DNA of 18,720 nucleotides from Alphaproteobacteria bacterium (GTDB lineage: Bacteria; Pseudomonadota; Alphaproteobacteria; Kiloniellales; J153): NCBI GenBank assembly GCA_003693905.1, contig RFLL01000044.1, positions 1-18,720 of the forward strand, read 5' to 3'. The notes under the pieces were generated by a model. The model saw only the letters and a list, made by a program, of their open reading frames with translations. It made no database searches and had not been told where the DNA came from. The translations under genes and the position numbers were made by a program. Shown piece by piece: positions 1 through 6,155 of this stretch (within the stretch, counting starts at the first letter, position 1; every line of letters begins with the position of its first letter).

Positions 1-158
1 ACCTGCCGCCGGGGTGCGCGTTCCGCGAACGTTGTCCACGCGCCGATGCGGCATGTCTGACCGAGCCGGCGTTGAGCGCGCCGGCGCCCGGACGCGCGGT
101 GCGCTGTTTCCACCCTCACGAAGAGGCTCTCGACAACGAAATCGGGGTCGTGTCATGA
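1..158 (+). CDS. C-terminal end of an oligopeptide/dipeptide ABC transporter ATPase (OppD/DppD type), partial
   Basis: Reading from base 3, the frame gives an open C-terminal fragment of about 51 residues ending in TGA at 156-158. It contains LPPGCAFRERCPRADAAC and, later, a further Cys in RAVRCFHP. This spaced-Cys pattern (C-x5-C-x6-C, then a downstream C) is the C-terminal extension typical of OppD/DppD and OppF/DppF ATPases, which energise peptide or nickel uptake through a membrane permease pair. The next gene starts inside the stop codon (ATGA overlap), as expected for the D-F ATPase pair. The gene is cut by the window edge, so the nucleotide-binding domain is not seen. The family call rests on the tail motif and the neighbour. 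Confidence 0.8.
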   Translation, partial: LPPGCAFRERCPRADAACLTEPALSAPAPGRAVRCFHPHEEALDNEIGVVS

Positions 159-1222
159 CAACGCCGGCAAACCGGTCCACCCCCGAATCGACCCCCGAAT
201 CGCCTCTCGAGTCGGTCCCCGACGCGATTCCTCTGATGGAACTGCGCGGCATCCGCCGCCAGTTCGTCAAGCATCTCGATCTGGCGGCGAAGATCGCCCG
301 GCGCCTGGGCGCCAACGTGCGCGAGGAGGTGGTCCACGCGGTCGACGGTGTCGACATGCATGTAGCCCGCGGCGAGGTCGTGGGCCTGGTCGGCGAATCA
401 GGCTGCGGCAAATCGACCCTGGGGCGCATCGTCGCCGGCATTCTGGAGCCCAGCGACGGCACGGTTCTTTACCGGGGACGCGACGTGGCCGGTCTGGACC
501 CGGCCGAAGCCAAGGCGGTGATGCTCAAGGTCCAGATGATCTTTCAGGACCCGTTCGCCTCGCTCAACCCGCGCATGCGGGTGCGCGACATCGTCGGCGA
601 GGCGCCGCTGGTGCACGGTATGGTCGAGCGGGCCGGGCTCGACGCCTACGTCGACGAGATGCTGCGGCGTTGCGGTCTCGATCCCAATTTCCGGCGTCGC
701 TATCCGCACCAGTTTTCCGGCGGCCAGCGCCAGCGCATCGGCATCGCCCGGGCACTGGCGGTGCAGCCGGAATTTCTGGTCTGCGACGAGGCGGTGGCCG
801 CGCTCGACGTGTCGATTCAGGCCCAGATCCTCAATCTGTTCATGAAGCTGCGGGAAGAGCTCGACCTCACCTATCTGTTCATCAGCCACGATCTCGGCGT
901 AGTCGAGCACATCAGCGATCGCGTCTACATCATGTATCTGGGCCGGGTCGTCGAATCGGCGCCAACGCCGGCGCTGTTTGCCGAGCCGAACCATCCCTAC
1001 ACGCAGGCCCTGCTGCGCGAGGTGCCGCGCCTCGACCTGCGTCATGCGCGCTTTCAGCCGATCAAGGGCGAGATTCCCTCGCCGCTCGATCCGCCGTCCG
1101 GCTGCCACTTTCATCCCCGCTGTCCGCACGCCACCGCGCGCTGCCGGCAGGAAGCGCCGGCGTTGCGGGAGATCGCGCCGGGGCGCTTTTCCGCCTGTCA
1201 CCTGAACGACACCGCGGCCTAG
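155..1222 (+). CDS. Oligopeptide/dipeptide ABC transporter ATP-binding protein (OppF/DppF type)
   Basis: This 355-residue ATPase is the second nucleotide-binding subunit of a peptide-type ABC importer and acts at the inner face of the cytoplasmic membrane. Visible motifs are Walker A GESGCGKST (80-88), the Q-loop in MIFQDPFASLNP (129-139), the signature FSGGQRQR (187-194), Walker B FLVCDEAVAALD (207-218), the H-loop LFISHD (241-246), and the C-terminal Cys extension PSGCHFHPRCP with later Cys at 330 and 348. Walker B reads DEAVAALD where DEPVSALD is commoner. I chose ATG 155 because it overlaps the upstream stop (ATGA) and has a GGGG run 7 bases ahead. The frame is open further upstream from base 14, but that stretch is out of frame with the real upstream gene and looks non-coding. 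The residue-35-60 insert before the catalytic core is usual for the F-type subunit. The permease and binding-protein genes must lie left of the window. Confidence 0.93.
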   Translation: MTTPANRSTPESTPESPLESVPDAIPLMELRGIRRQFVKHLDLAAKIARRLGANVREEVVHAVDGVDMHVARGEVVGLVGESGCGKSTLGRIVAGILEPSDGTVLYRGRDVAGLDPAEAKAVMLKVQMIFQDPFASLNPRMRVRDIVGEAPLVHGMVERAGLDAYVDEMLRRCGLDPNFRRRYPHQFSGGQRQRIGIARALAVQPEFLVCDEAVAALDVSIQAQILNLFMKLREELDLTYLFISHDLGVVEHISDRVYIMYLGRVVESAPTPALFAEPNHPYTQALLREVPRLDLRHARFQPIKGEIPSPLDPPSGCHFHPRCPHATARCRQEAPALREIAPGRFSACHLNDTAA

Positions 1223-1239
1223 TGGTGCGGCTGGGACGC

Positions 1240-1698
1240 CTATTGTCCCCACCAGATCTCGGCGGCCTGAAACGACTTGGCCGCCTCGCGCGCGGCCGGG
1301 CTTTCTTCGGCGTAGGGCTGGTAGGCCTTGTCCTCGATCAGGATGTGATGGGTGAGCCAGTCCTTGAGAAAGCTCAGCAGGGCGTCGTTGACTTCGCTCG
1401 TGGCGTGGTCGGGATTTTCGGCCAGACGCCGGTTCAGTTCGGCGATGCGCGCGACGAAATCGCGGTGTTCGGTCTTGTGTTCGTCCAGCCCCGGGTAATC
1501 GCAGGCGGCCATGACCCGTTCCTCGCGCGCGAAGTGGAATTCGGCATAGCGTTGCAGCCCTCGCAGCGATTGACGCAGCGCATGAAGGCGCGTTTCGTCG
1601 TTGGCATCGGCTTCCAGACGGTTGATGACCCGGATGAGCTGTTTGTGGTCGTCGTCGATCTCCGGGATCCCGACGCTCATCTGTTGGCTCCACTGCAT
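1240..1698 (-). CDS. Bacteriohemerythrin (O2-binding di-iron protein)
   Basis: This is a 152-residue single-domain hemerythrin, predicted to be a soluble cytoplasmic four-helix bundle that binds O2 at a di-iron centre. All expected ligands are visible: H18 in IDDDHKQL, the H55-x3-E59 pair in FHFAREE, the H74-x3-H78 pair in DEHKTEH, and H118-x4-D123 in HHILIEDKAY. The N-terminal W3 and the GIPEIDDDH motif fit bacterial McHr-like proteins. There is no signal peptide, transmembrane segment or methyl-accepting domain, so it is the stand-alone form used for O2 storage, delivery or sensing. The start is supported by AGGG 8-10 bases upstream. The gene converges on the ABC ATPase with 17 bases between stops. 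An FNR-like box lies about 180 bases upstream, which would fit oxygen-responsive control, though that link is inference. Confidence 0.93.
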   Translation of the reverse strand: MQWSQQMSVGIPEIDDDHKQLIRVINRLEADANDETRLHALRQSLRGLQRYAEFHFAREERVMAACDYPGLDEHKTEHRDFVARIAELNRRLAENPDHATSEVNDALLSFLKDWLTHHILIEDKAYQPYAEESPAAREAAKSFQAAEIWWGQ

Positions 1699-1876
1699 GG
1701 CGATCGCCCTGCTCGGTTACACCTCGACTTGTCCCGGCAACCTGTCCCGACGCATGGGACGCGCTGCAGGCGGATGCCCTCGCACCCGTATCCACCATCG
1801 TGCCGCCGTATCCGATACCGCGACCCGTCGGGCTGGATCCGACAGCGATTGGGCGCAATGAGGCGGCCGCCACGCC

Positions 1877-1890
1877 ATGATCCAGCTCAA
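1877..1890 (-). promoter_or_regulatory. FNR/Anr-like box, weak candidate
   Basis: On the minus strand the site reads TTGAG-CTGG-ATCAT, matching 8 of the 10 defined positions of the FNR/Crp-family consensus TTGAT-N4-ATCAA, with symmetrical outer mismatches. It lies in the 233-base gene-free stretch (1699-1931) between the hemerythrin start and the end of the four-Cys protein gene. It is about 180 bases ahead of the hemerythrin start, rather far for a standard class II site. I found no convincing -10 at the right spacing. The same stretch also holds a GGCGGCCGCC palindrome at 1862-1871 and GGCGATCGCC just ahead of the hemerythrin start. Confidence 0.25.
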
Positions 1891-1931
1891 TAAAGATCGT
1901 TGCCGGGGCCGAGGTTCGCAAGATCCCGAGT

Positions 1932-2156
1932 CTACGAGAATTTGGGATCCCATTCGCCGCACCAGTCGTCGGAATTGACCCGCGCCCACAGGCTGGCACC
2001 GGGGCCGGTATCGGTCCCCGGGGGGGCGACGCTCGGGCGCGGGGCATAGCGACGGCACAGACCGATGCGCACCTTCTGGCCCGCGGTCGCCGGGTCGTCG
2101 CGGTCCAGGTATTCGTCCAGGGCGTCCCAATGGTTGCAGTTGCGGCATCCTTTCAT
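1932..2156 (-). CDS. Small four-cysteine (zinc-ribbon-like) protein
   Basis: This 74-residue protein opens with MKGCRNCNHW and ends near DDWCGEWDP. It has four cysteines at positions 4, 7, 34 and 66 (CxxC, then GLCRRYAPRP, then WCGEW). The pattern of an N-terminal CxxCxxW, a mid C-R-R-x-x-P segment and a C-terminal W-x-R-V-x-x-x-D-W-C-G-E-W resembles small conserved bacterial and phage proteins thought to bind one metal ion. Function is unknown. It starts 27 bases after the stop of the pentapeptide-repeat gene on the same strand, so the two probably share a transcript. GAGACC lies shortly ahead of the ATG as a weak ribosome site. Longer open frames in other phases across this stretch lack any such motif and were set aside. 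Confidence 0.75.
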   Translation of the reverse strand: MKGCRNCNHWDALDEYLDRDDPATAGQKVRIGLCRRYAPRPSVAPPGTDTGPGASLWARVNSDDWCGEWDPKFS

Positions 2157-2183
2157 GGTGGTCTCGCGGCTTGGCTTGTCCGT

Positions 2184-3527
2184 TCAGTCGAGAGGCGGTT
2201 GATAACCGATCGCACCGCGCAGGTCCGCCCCTTCGATATCGGCATCGCGCAGATCGGCACCGGTCAGGTTGGCGTCGATCAGGCGGGCACCGGCAAGGCG
2301 CGCCTCGCGCAGGCTGACGTTGCGCAGACTGGCCCGCGTCAGGTTGGCTCCCGACAGATCGACACCGCCCAGATCGGCGCCGTCGAGCCGGGCTTCGCTG
2401 AGGTCGGCGAACACCTTGTGGCCGCTGAGACCGACCAGTTCGATCGGCCCCAGCCGGGCACAGCGCAGTGCCGCCCCGCTCAGATTGGCCCGCGCCATCC
2501 GCACCCCGCGCAGATCGGCGTCGCTGAAGTCGGCGTGAAGCGCAAGCGTGCCGGAAAGGTCGGCCATGATCAGGCGGGCGGCGCGCAGGGCCGCATTCGA
2601 GATGTCGGCCAGCGACAGAATGGCCGCCTGAAGGTCGACGCCGGAAAAATCGATGCCGTGCAATGCGACCCCGCTGAGGTCGGCCTGATTGCCGCTGCGT
2701 CCCAATGAGGCGACCCAGCGGCCGTGGTCGGCGATGATCTCGAGGATGGTCCTGTCCAGATTGTCGATGTTGCGCGGCAGGCGGGCGTTGTCCATGCGGG
2801 CATAGCGCATCTCGTTGGGGACGAAATGGGTTGCCGTCAGATCCGCCCCTTCCAGGTTGGTGTTGTTCAGGATCGCGCCGCTCAACATGGCGCCCTGGAA
2901 GACACAGCCGCTCAGGTTCGCGTCGGTCAGATCGGCGCCGGTAAAGACCGCGCCGCGGACGTCGGAATCGGACAGGTTGGCCGCCGTCAGGTTGGCGTTG
3001 CGGAAATTGGCATTGGTCAGATTGGTACGCTGGCCGACGACATGGCGCATCATCGCGCCCGACAGGTCGGCCCCGGTCAGATTGACTCCGGTCAGGGTTG
3101 CGGCGCCGTCGGTACGTTCGATCGGGGTCAGATTGCCGCGCCGGTCGCGGACCAGGATGAAGCCGTTGCGGATATCGGCTTCGCGCAGGTCGGCGTTTTC
3201 CAGATCCGCTTCGCTCAGATTGACGCCGCGCAAGTCGGCCCGCGACAGATCGCAGCCGCGCATCCGGGCATGTTGCAGGTTGGCGCCGAACAGGTTGGCG
3301 CGCGCCAGGCAGGTTTCGATCAGGATGGCGTGCGACAGGTTGGCTGCCACCATCTCGACCGTGGCCAGATTGCGGCCGCTGAGGTCGAGGTGCCGGGCGT
3401 CCTTGAAGCTGAGGAACATCCGCTGACCGCCGGGGCGGCCTTCGATATAGGTCTCATGCAGGTCGGCGGCTTCGTCCAGCCACACCTGGTTCACGCGCTC
3501 CAGCGGATAGGCGACATCGGCGCTCAT
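2184..3527 (-). CDS. Pentapeptide-repeat protein with three repeat blocks
   Basis: The protein has 447 residues. After about 45 non-repeat residues it consists largely of A(D/N)Lxx pentapeptide repeats (for example LSRADLRGVNLSEADL), expected to fold as a right-handed quadrilateral beta-helix. There are three blocks: about 46-122, 143-245 and 280-440. They are broken by a short insert near 122-142 (RDRRGNLTPIERTDG) and a longer insert near 246-280 with a helical segment LDRTILEIIADHGRWVASLG. The second insert resembles a recurrent H-x-x-W-V-x-S-x-G linker I associate with alphaproteobacterial members. No signal peptide or membrane segment is seen, so a cytoplasmic protein is likely. Some family members mimic DNA and bind gyrase, but nothing here proves that role. 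It is followed by the four-Cys protein gene. The ATG is preceded only by CCGGGGCC, a weak ribosome site. Confidence 0.93.
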   Translation of the reverse strand: MSADVAYPLERVNQVWLDEAADLHETYIEGRPGGQRMFLSFKDARHLDLSGRNLATVEMVAANLSHAILIETCLARANLFGANLQHARMRGCDLSRADLRGVNLSEADLENADLREADIRNGFILVRDRRGNLTPIERTDGAATLTGVNLTGADLSGAMMRHVVGQRTNLTNANFRNANLTAANLSDSDVRGAVFTGADLTDANLSGCVFQGAMLSGAILNNTNLEGADLTATHFVPNEMRYARMDNARLPRNIDNLDRTILEIIADHGRWVASLGRSGNQADLSGVALHGIDFSGVDLQAAILSLADISNAALRAARLIMADLSGTLALHADFSDADLRGVRMARANLSGAALRCARLGPIELVGLSGHKVFADLSEARLDGADLGGVDLSGANLTRASLRNVSLREARLAGARLIDANLTGADLRDADIEGADLRGAIGYQPPLD

Positions 3528-3636
3528 GGCCCCGGTATAGCGCGCGAGGCGTCAACAATCCGTAAGGGTTACCTCTGCGCAGGGTGTCCCGGTCGGCCGA
3601 AAAGTCCCGCCGGATGAAACCCTTGTGGGCAGGAGG

Positions 3637-3650
3637 GCGGCGCGCCGCCG
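3637..3650. repeat. Perfect 14-base GC palindrome
   Basis: GGCGGCGCGCCGCC is a perfect palindrome in the 232-base divergent spacer between the pentapeptide gene and parB. It has no following T-run on either strand, so it is not a standard terminator. It may be an operator or simply a chance GC-rich palindrome. Confidence 0.4.
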
Positions 3651-3682
3651 GCTAAACGTTTCGTAAGGACTTTGCCCTAAAT

Positions 3683-3694
3683 TTGTCGCGACAA
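3683..3694. promoter_or_regulatory. Perfect 12-base palindrome upstream of parB, candidate operator
   Basis: TTGTCGCGACAA is perfectly symmetrical and lies 65 bases ahead of the parB GTG, inside the only AT-richer part of the spacer. The position suits an operator overlapping the promoter of parB. It does not match the parS consensus. No regulator can be named from the sequence. Confidence 0.35.
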
Positions 3695-3759
3695 GATCGA
3701 AAACGCCGGCCATGGAGCGGGGGGCGGCCGGCCCGGCACGCAAAAAACGCAGGTGACGA

Positions 3760-4920
3760 GTGGCCAGCGAACCGGCACAGGAACTCCCGCTCGACCCGGG
3801 TCCGGATGCGATGTCGAGCCTGCCCGAGGCGGTGCGTGGCGGGGCGTCGATCGCCTTGGTGACGCCCGCCGCTCCGACGCCCGCCCCCGCAGCCGCATCC
3901 ACATTCGCGTCATCACCGGATTCCGAACCGGTCTTCACGGTTCCGTGCGACGCGTTGTGTCCGGGACCGGGACAGCCGCGCCGGGACTTCGACGACGAGG
4001 CCCTGTTCGCCCTGGCCGATTCGATCCGCGACCACGGCGTTCTGCAACCGATCCTGGTCCGCCCGCACGCCGCCCGCCCGGGGCATTTCGAGATCATCGC
4101 CGGCGAACGTCGCTGGCGTGCCGCGCGTCTGGCCGGGCTGACACAGGTGCCGGTCACGGTGCGCGCCGCGAGCGACCGCGAGGCTCTGGCGCTCGCCCTG
4201 CTGGAAAACGTTCAGCGCCGGGACCTGACGCCGATCGAGACGGCCGAGGGATATCGGCGACTGATTGATGAATTCGGCTACACCCAGGCGGCCCTGGCCC
4301 GCGTTCTGGCGAAAAGCCGCAGCCATGTGACCAACACCCTGCGTCTGCTCGATCTGCCCGATGAAGTGCGTCGGCTGTTGCACGAGGGGCGGCTGAGCCC
4401 TGGCCATGCCCGCGCCCTGCTGCGGGTCGCCCGACCTGCGGAGGTGGCCCGGCAGGTTGTCGCCCGCGGGCTGAGCGTGCGTCAGACCGAGCGTCTGGTG
4501 CAACGCCGCGCCGGTCCGCCCGCCCGCGGCGGCGGTGGCGGTGCCGGCCGCGAGACGGCGGTGGCGGTGCCGAGCTGCGATCAGGGTTCGCTTCTGGCGG
4601 ATCTGGAGCATGCGTTGTCCGAAGTGCTTGCTCTGCCGGTGACGGTGGCACCGGATCCCGACGGGGGCGGGCGCATTACGCTCCATTATCGTTCGCCGGC
4701 CGAGGTCGAGGGCCTGGTGCGTCGACTCGTGGGCAGCCGCGGCATTGTCGCCTTCGGACCCGGTGCAGTGCCGGCGCCGCGCGGCACGTCTGCCCATGCC
4801 CCGATCTCGAAGCCGGTGCCGGTGAGCGGGCGCAACGTCGAGGCCTACGGGCCACCGTGCGAACCGCCGACGCAAAGCGATCTTGCCGCCCGTTTCATCG
4901 GGGCACTTGACGATCGCTGA
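3760..4920 (+). CDS. ParB-family chromosome/plasmid partition protein without an adjacent ParA
   Basis: The product is 386 residues. After a Pro/Ala-rich N-terminus (1-57) comes a ParB N-terminal domain with QPRRDFDDEAL (72-82), the GERRWRA CTP-binding motif (115-121) and LLENVQRRDLTPIE (148-160). A helix-turn-helix follows (about 174-200, YTQAALARVLAKSRSHVTN), then a Gly-rich linker (251-263) and the C-terminal dimerisation segment (about 276-326). A 60-residue tail follows. All three parts of a canonical clamp-forming ParB are present, so it should bind parS-like DNA. The usual upstream parA is absent: its neighbour is a divergent pentapeptide gene. GTG 3760 is chosen because AGGTGA sits just ahead, with 6 bases between AGG and GTG. 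It converges on the EPS export operon. Confidence 0.92.
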   Translation: MASEPAQELPLDPGPDAMSSLPEAVRGGASIALVTPAAPTPAPAAASTFASSPDSEPVFTVPCDALCPGPGQPRRDFDDEALFALADSIRDHGVLQPILVRPHAARPGHFEIIAGERRWRAARLAGLTQVPVTVRAASDREALALALLENVQRRDLTPIETAEGYRRLIDEFGYTQAALARVLAKSRSHVTNTLRLLDLPDEVRRLLHEGRLSPGHARALLRVARPAEVARQVVARGLSVRQTERLVQRRAGPPARGGGGGAGRETAVAVPSCDQGSLLADLEHALSEVLALPVTVAPDPDGGGRITLHYRSPAEVEGLVRRLVGSRGIVAFGPGAVPAPRGTSAHAPISKPVPVSGRNVEAYGPPCEPPTQSDLAARFIGALDDR

Positions 4921-4943
4921 AAAAAATCCGGCCCGCGCCGGAT
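4921..4943 (-). terminator. Rho-independent terminator of the EPS export operon (minus strand)
   Basis: ATCCGGC (4926-4932), a CCGC loop and GCCGGAT (4937-4943) form a perfect 7-bp stem. On the minus strand the stem is followed directly by a run of six or more T (A-run at 4920-4926 on the plus strand). It lies about 80 bases past the stop of the tyrosine kinase gene and abuts the parB stop codon. It should stop minus-strand EPS transcription before it enters parB antisense. Confidence 0.8.
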
Positions 4944-5022
4944 CGCACCGGCAGCAGCTTTCTTTACACGTACCGGAACAACGGCGGGCGCCCCTGGACC
5001 TGGGGACCTGGACCGCGGCGTT

Positions 5023-6024
5023 TCAGCGTTTGTAGTAATAGCCGAACTGCGGCTGTCCGAACTGCGGCTGGCACCGGTTGAGGACCAGACCGACGCGCGT
5101 ATCCGGTTCGATCAGGTCGAGCGCCTCGCGTACGATGCTTTGCGGCGTCTTGTCAGCCTGGATGACGAACACGATCTGGCCAACATGCATGGCCAAGGTG
5201 CACGGTTCGCTGGTCGACAATAGAGGTGGTGAATCGAAAATGATGATCCGGTCGGGATAGCGCCGGGCGATATCGCGGACGACATCGCGCATGCGCTGGC
5301 TGGCCAGAAGCTCGGTGCTGAGCGCGTGCTCCCCGCCGGCGGGCAGCACCGTCAGCTTGTCGATGTTGGTGCGGATCAGAACCTCGGACAGATCAAGAGA
5401 GGGGTCTTCGAGAACGTCGATCAACCCTTTCTTCGCGTCCAGGCCGAGCGAGGGCAGGATATTCGGCTTGCTGAAATCGGCATCGATCAGCAGGACGGTG
5501 TAATCGCGCTCCAGAGCCGTGCTGATGGCCAGATTGATCGAGGTGAAGGTCTTGCCTTCGCCGGGCACGGCGCTCGTGACCATGACCAGATTGCCGGGTT
5601 TGCCGCTTTCACCGCGCGGCTGGAACGCGTGCTGAAGGACGCAGCGCTTGATGACGCGGAATTCCTCCATCGTCCGGCTGCGCGTCAGCGACGGGGTCAG
5701 GAAACCAAACTTCTGAAGCCGCGCGAAGTCGATTTCGGCATAGCGGCTTCGTCTCGGTTGGGGGCCGCGTGCACGGGCGGCGACCGTGGCCGCGACCGCG
5801 GGTGCCGCGGGGGCCCGGGAACGGGGCTGCGCACCCGGCGGAGGCGCGTCTTGGCCAGCACGGTCGATTTCGGGGGTGACGGCCGCCGTCTTCGCGCCGC
5901 GCCGCGCCGGCGTGACCCTGGTGGTGCCGGGAATCTCGGGCTCGCCCAGCGAGCGTGCCGCCCGTTCGATTAACGGTACGGTGCGATTCGGGCTCTTGCC
6001 GGTCTTTTTGTTCTTTTCAGGCAT
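5023..6024 (-). CDS. XrtA-type EPS tyrosine autokinase (BY-kinase, CpsD/Wzc cytoplasmic half)
   Basis: This 333-residue bacterial tyrosine kinase would phosphorylate its own C-terminal tyrosines and work with the chain-length protein to control polymer length and export. Walker A is PGEGKT (154-159), Walker A' is VLLIDADFSKP (177-187) and Walker B is IIIFDSPP (260-267). The protein ends QFGYYYKR, a three-Tyr tail suited to autophosphorylation. The first 95 residues are Pro/Ala/Arg-rich and probably disordered. The core closely resembles the PEP-CTERM-locus kinase family (TIGR03018 type). ATG 6024 has AGG 5 bases upstream; an in-frame ATG at 6039 is the alternative. The frame is open further upstream but lacks family similarity there. 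It follows the chain-length gene after 131 non-coding bases and ends about 80 bases before a terminator. Confidence 0.92.
   Translation of the reverse strand: MPEKNKKTGKSPNRTVPLIERAARSLGEPEIPGTTRVTPARRGAKTAAVTPEIDRAGQDAPPPGAQPRSRAPAAPAVAATVAARARGPQPRRSRYAEIDFARLQKFGFLTPSLTRSRTMEEFRVIKRCVLQHAFQPRGESGKPGNLVMVTSAVPGEGKTFTSINLAISTALERDYTVLLIDADFSKPNILPSLGLDAKKGLIDVLEDPSLDLSEVLIRTNIDKLTVLPAGGEHALSTELLASQRMRDVVRDIARRYPDRIIIFDSPPLLSTSEPCTLAMHVGQIVFVIQADKTPQSIVREALDLIEPDTRVGLVLNRCQPQFGQPQFGYYYKR
5043..5072. repeat. 15-base in-frame tandem duplication near the kinase C-terminus
   Basis: Two adjacent 15-base units (5043-5057 and 5058-5072) differ at one base and encode QPQFG twice, immediately before the terminal GYYYKR. 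The repeat changes the distance between the kinase core and its Tyr tail by five residues. Confidence 0.85.
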
Positions 6025-6155
6025 GCGTACCTGTATCATTGCCGCGGTTCCACTTCTACTGTGCCGGGTCGTTCCTGCAGTTTTCTTAACGCTTCTTGAC
6101 CCGCATCCGATACGGAGAACGCCCGATCGGTACACGCACGGGGACGGACGTCGGC

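Noticed and set aside
14..154. N-terminal extension of the second ABC ATPase
   Set aside because: This stretch codes in another frame for the conserved C-terminus of the preceding ATPase; ATG 155 with ATGA overlap is the better start.
398..2047. 549-codon minus-strand open frame over the ABC ATPase and hemerythrin region
   Set aside because: It runs antisense to the ATPase and out of frame through the hemerythrin gene, with no recognisable domain.
2724..3617. 297-codon plus-strand frame opposite the pentapeptide gene
   Set aside because: Its VGxxQIG-like repetition is the reverse complement of the pentapeptide codons, not an independent repeat protein.
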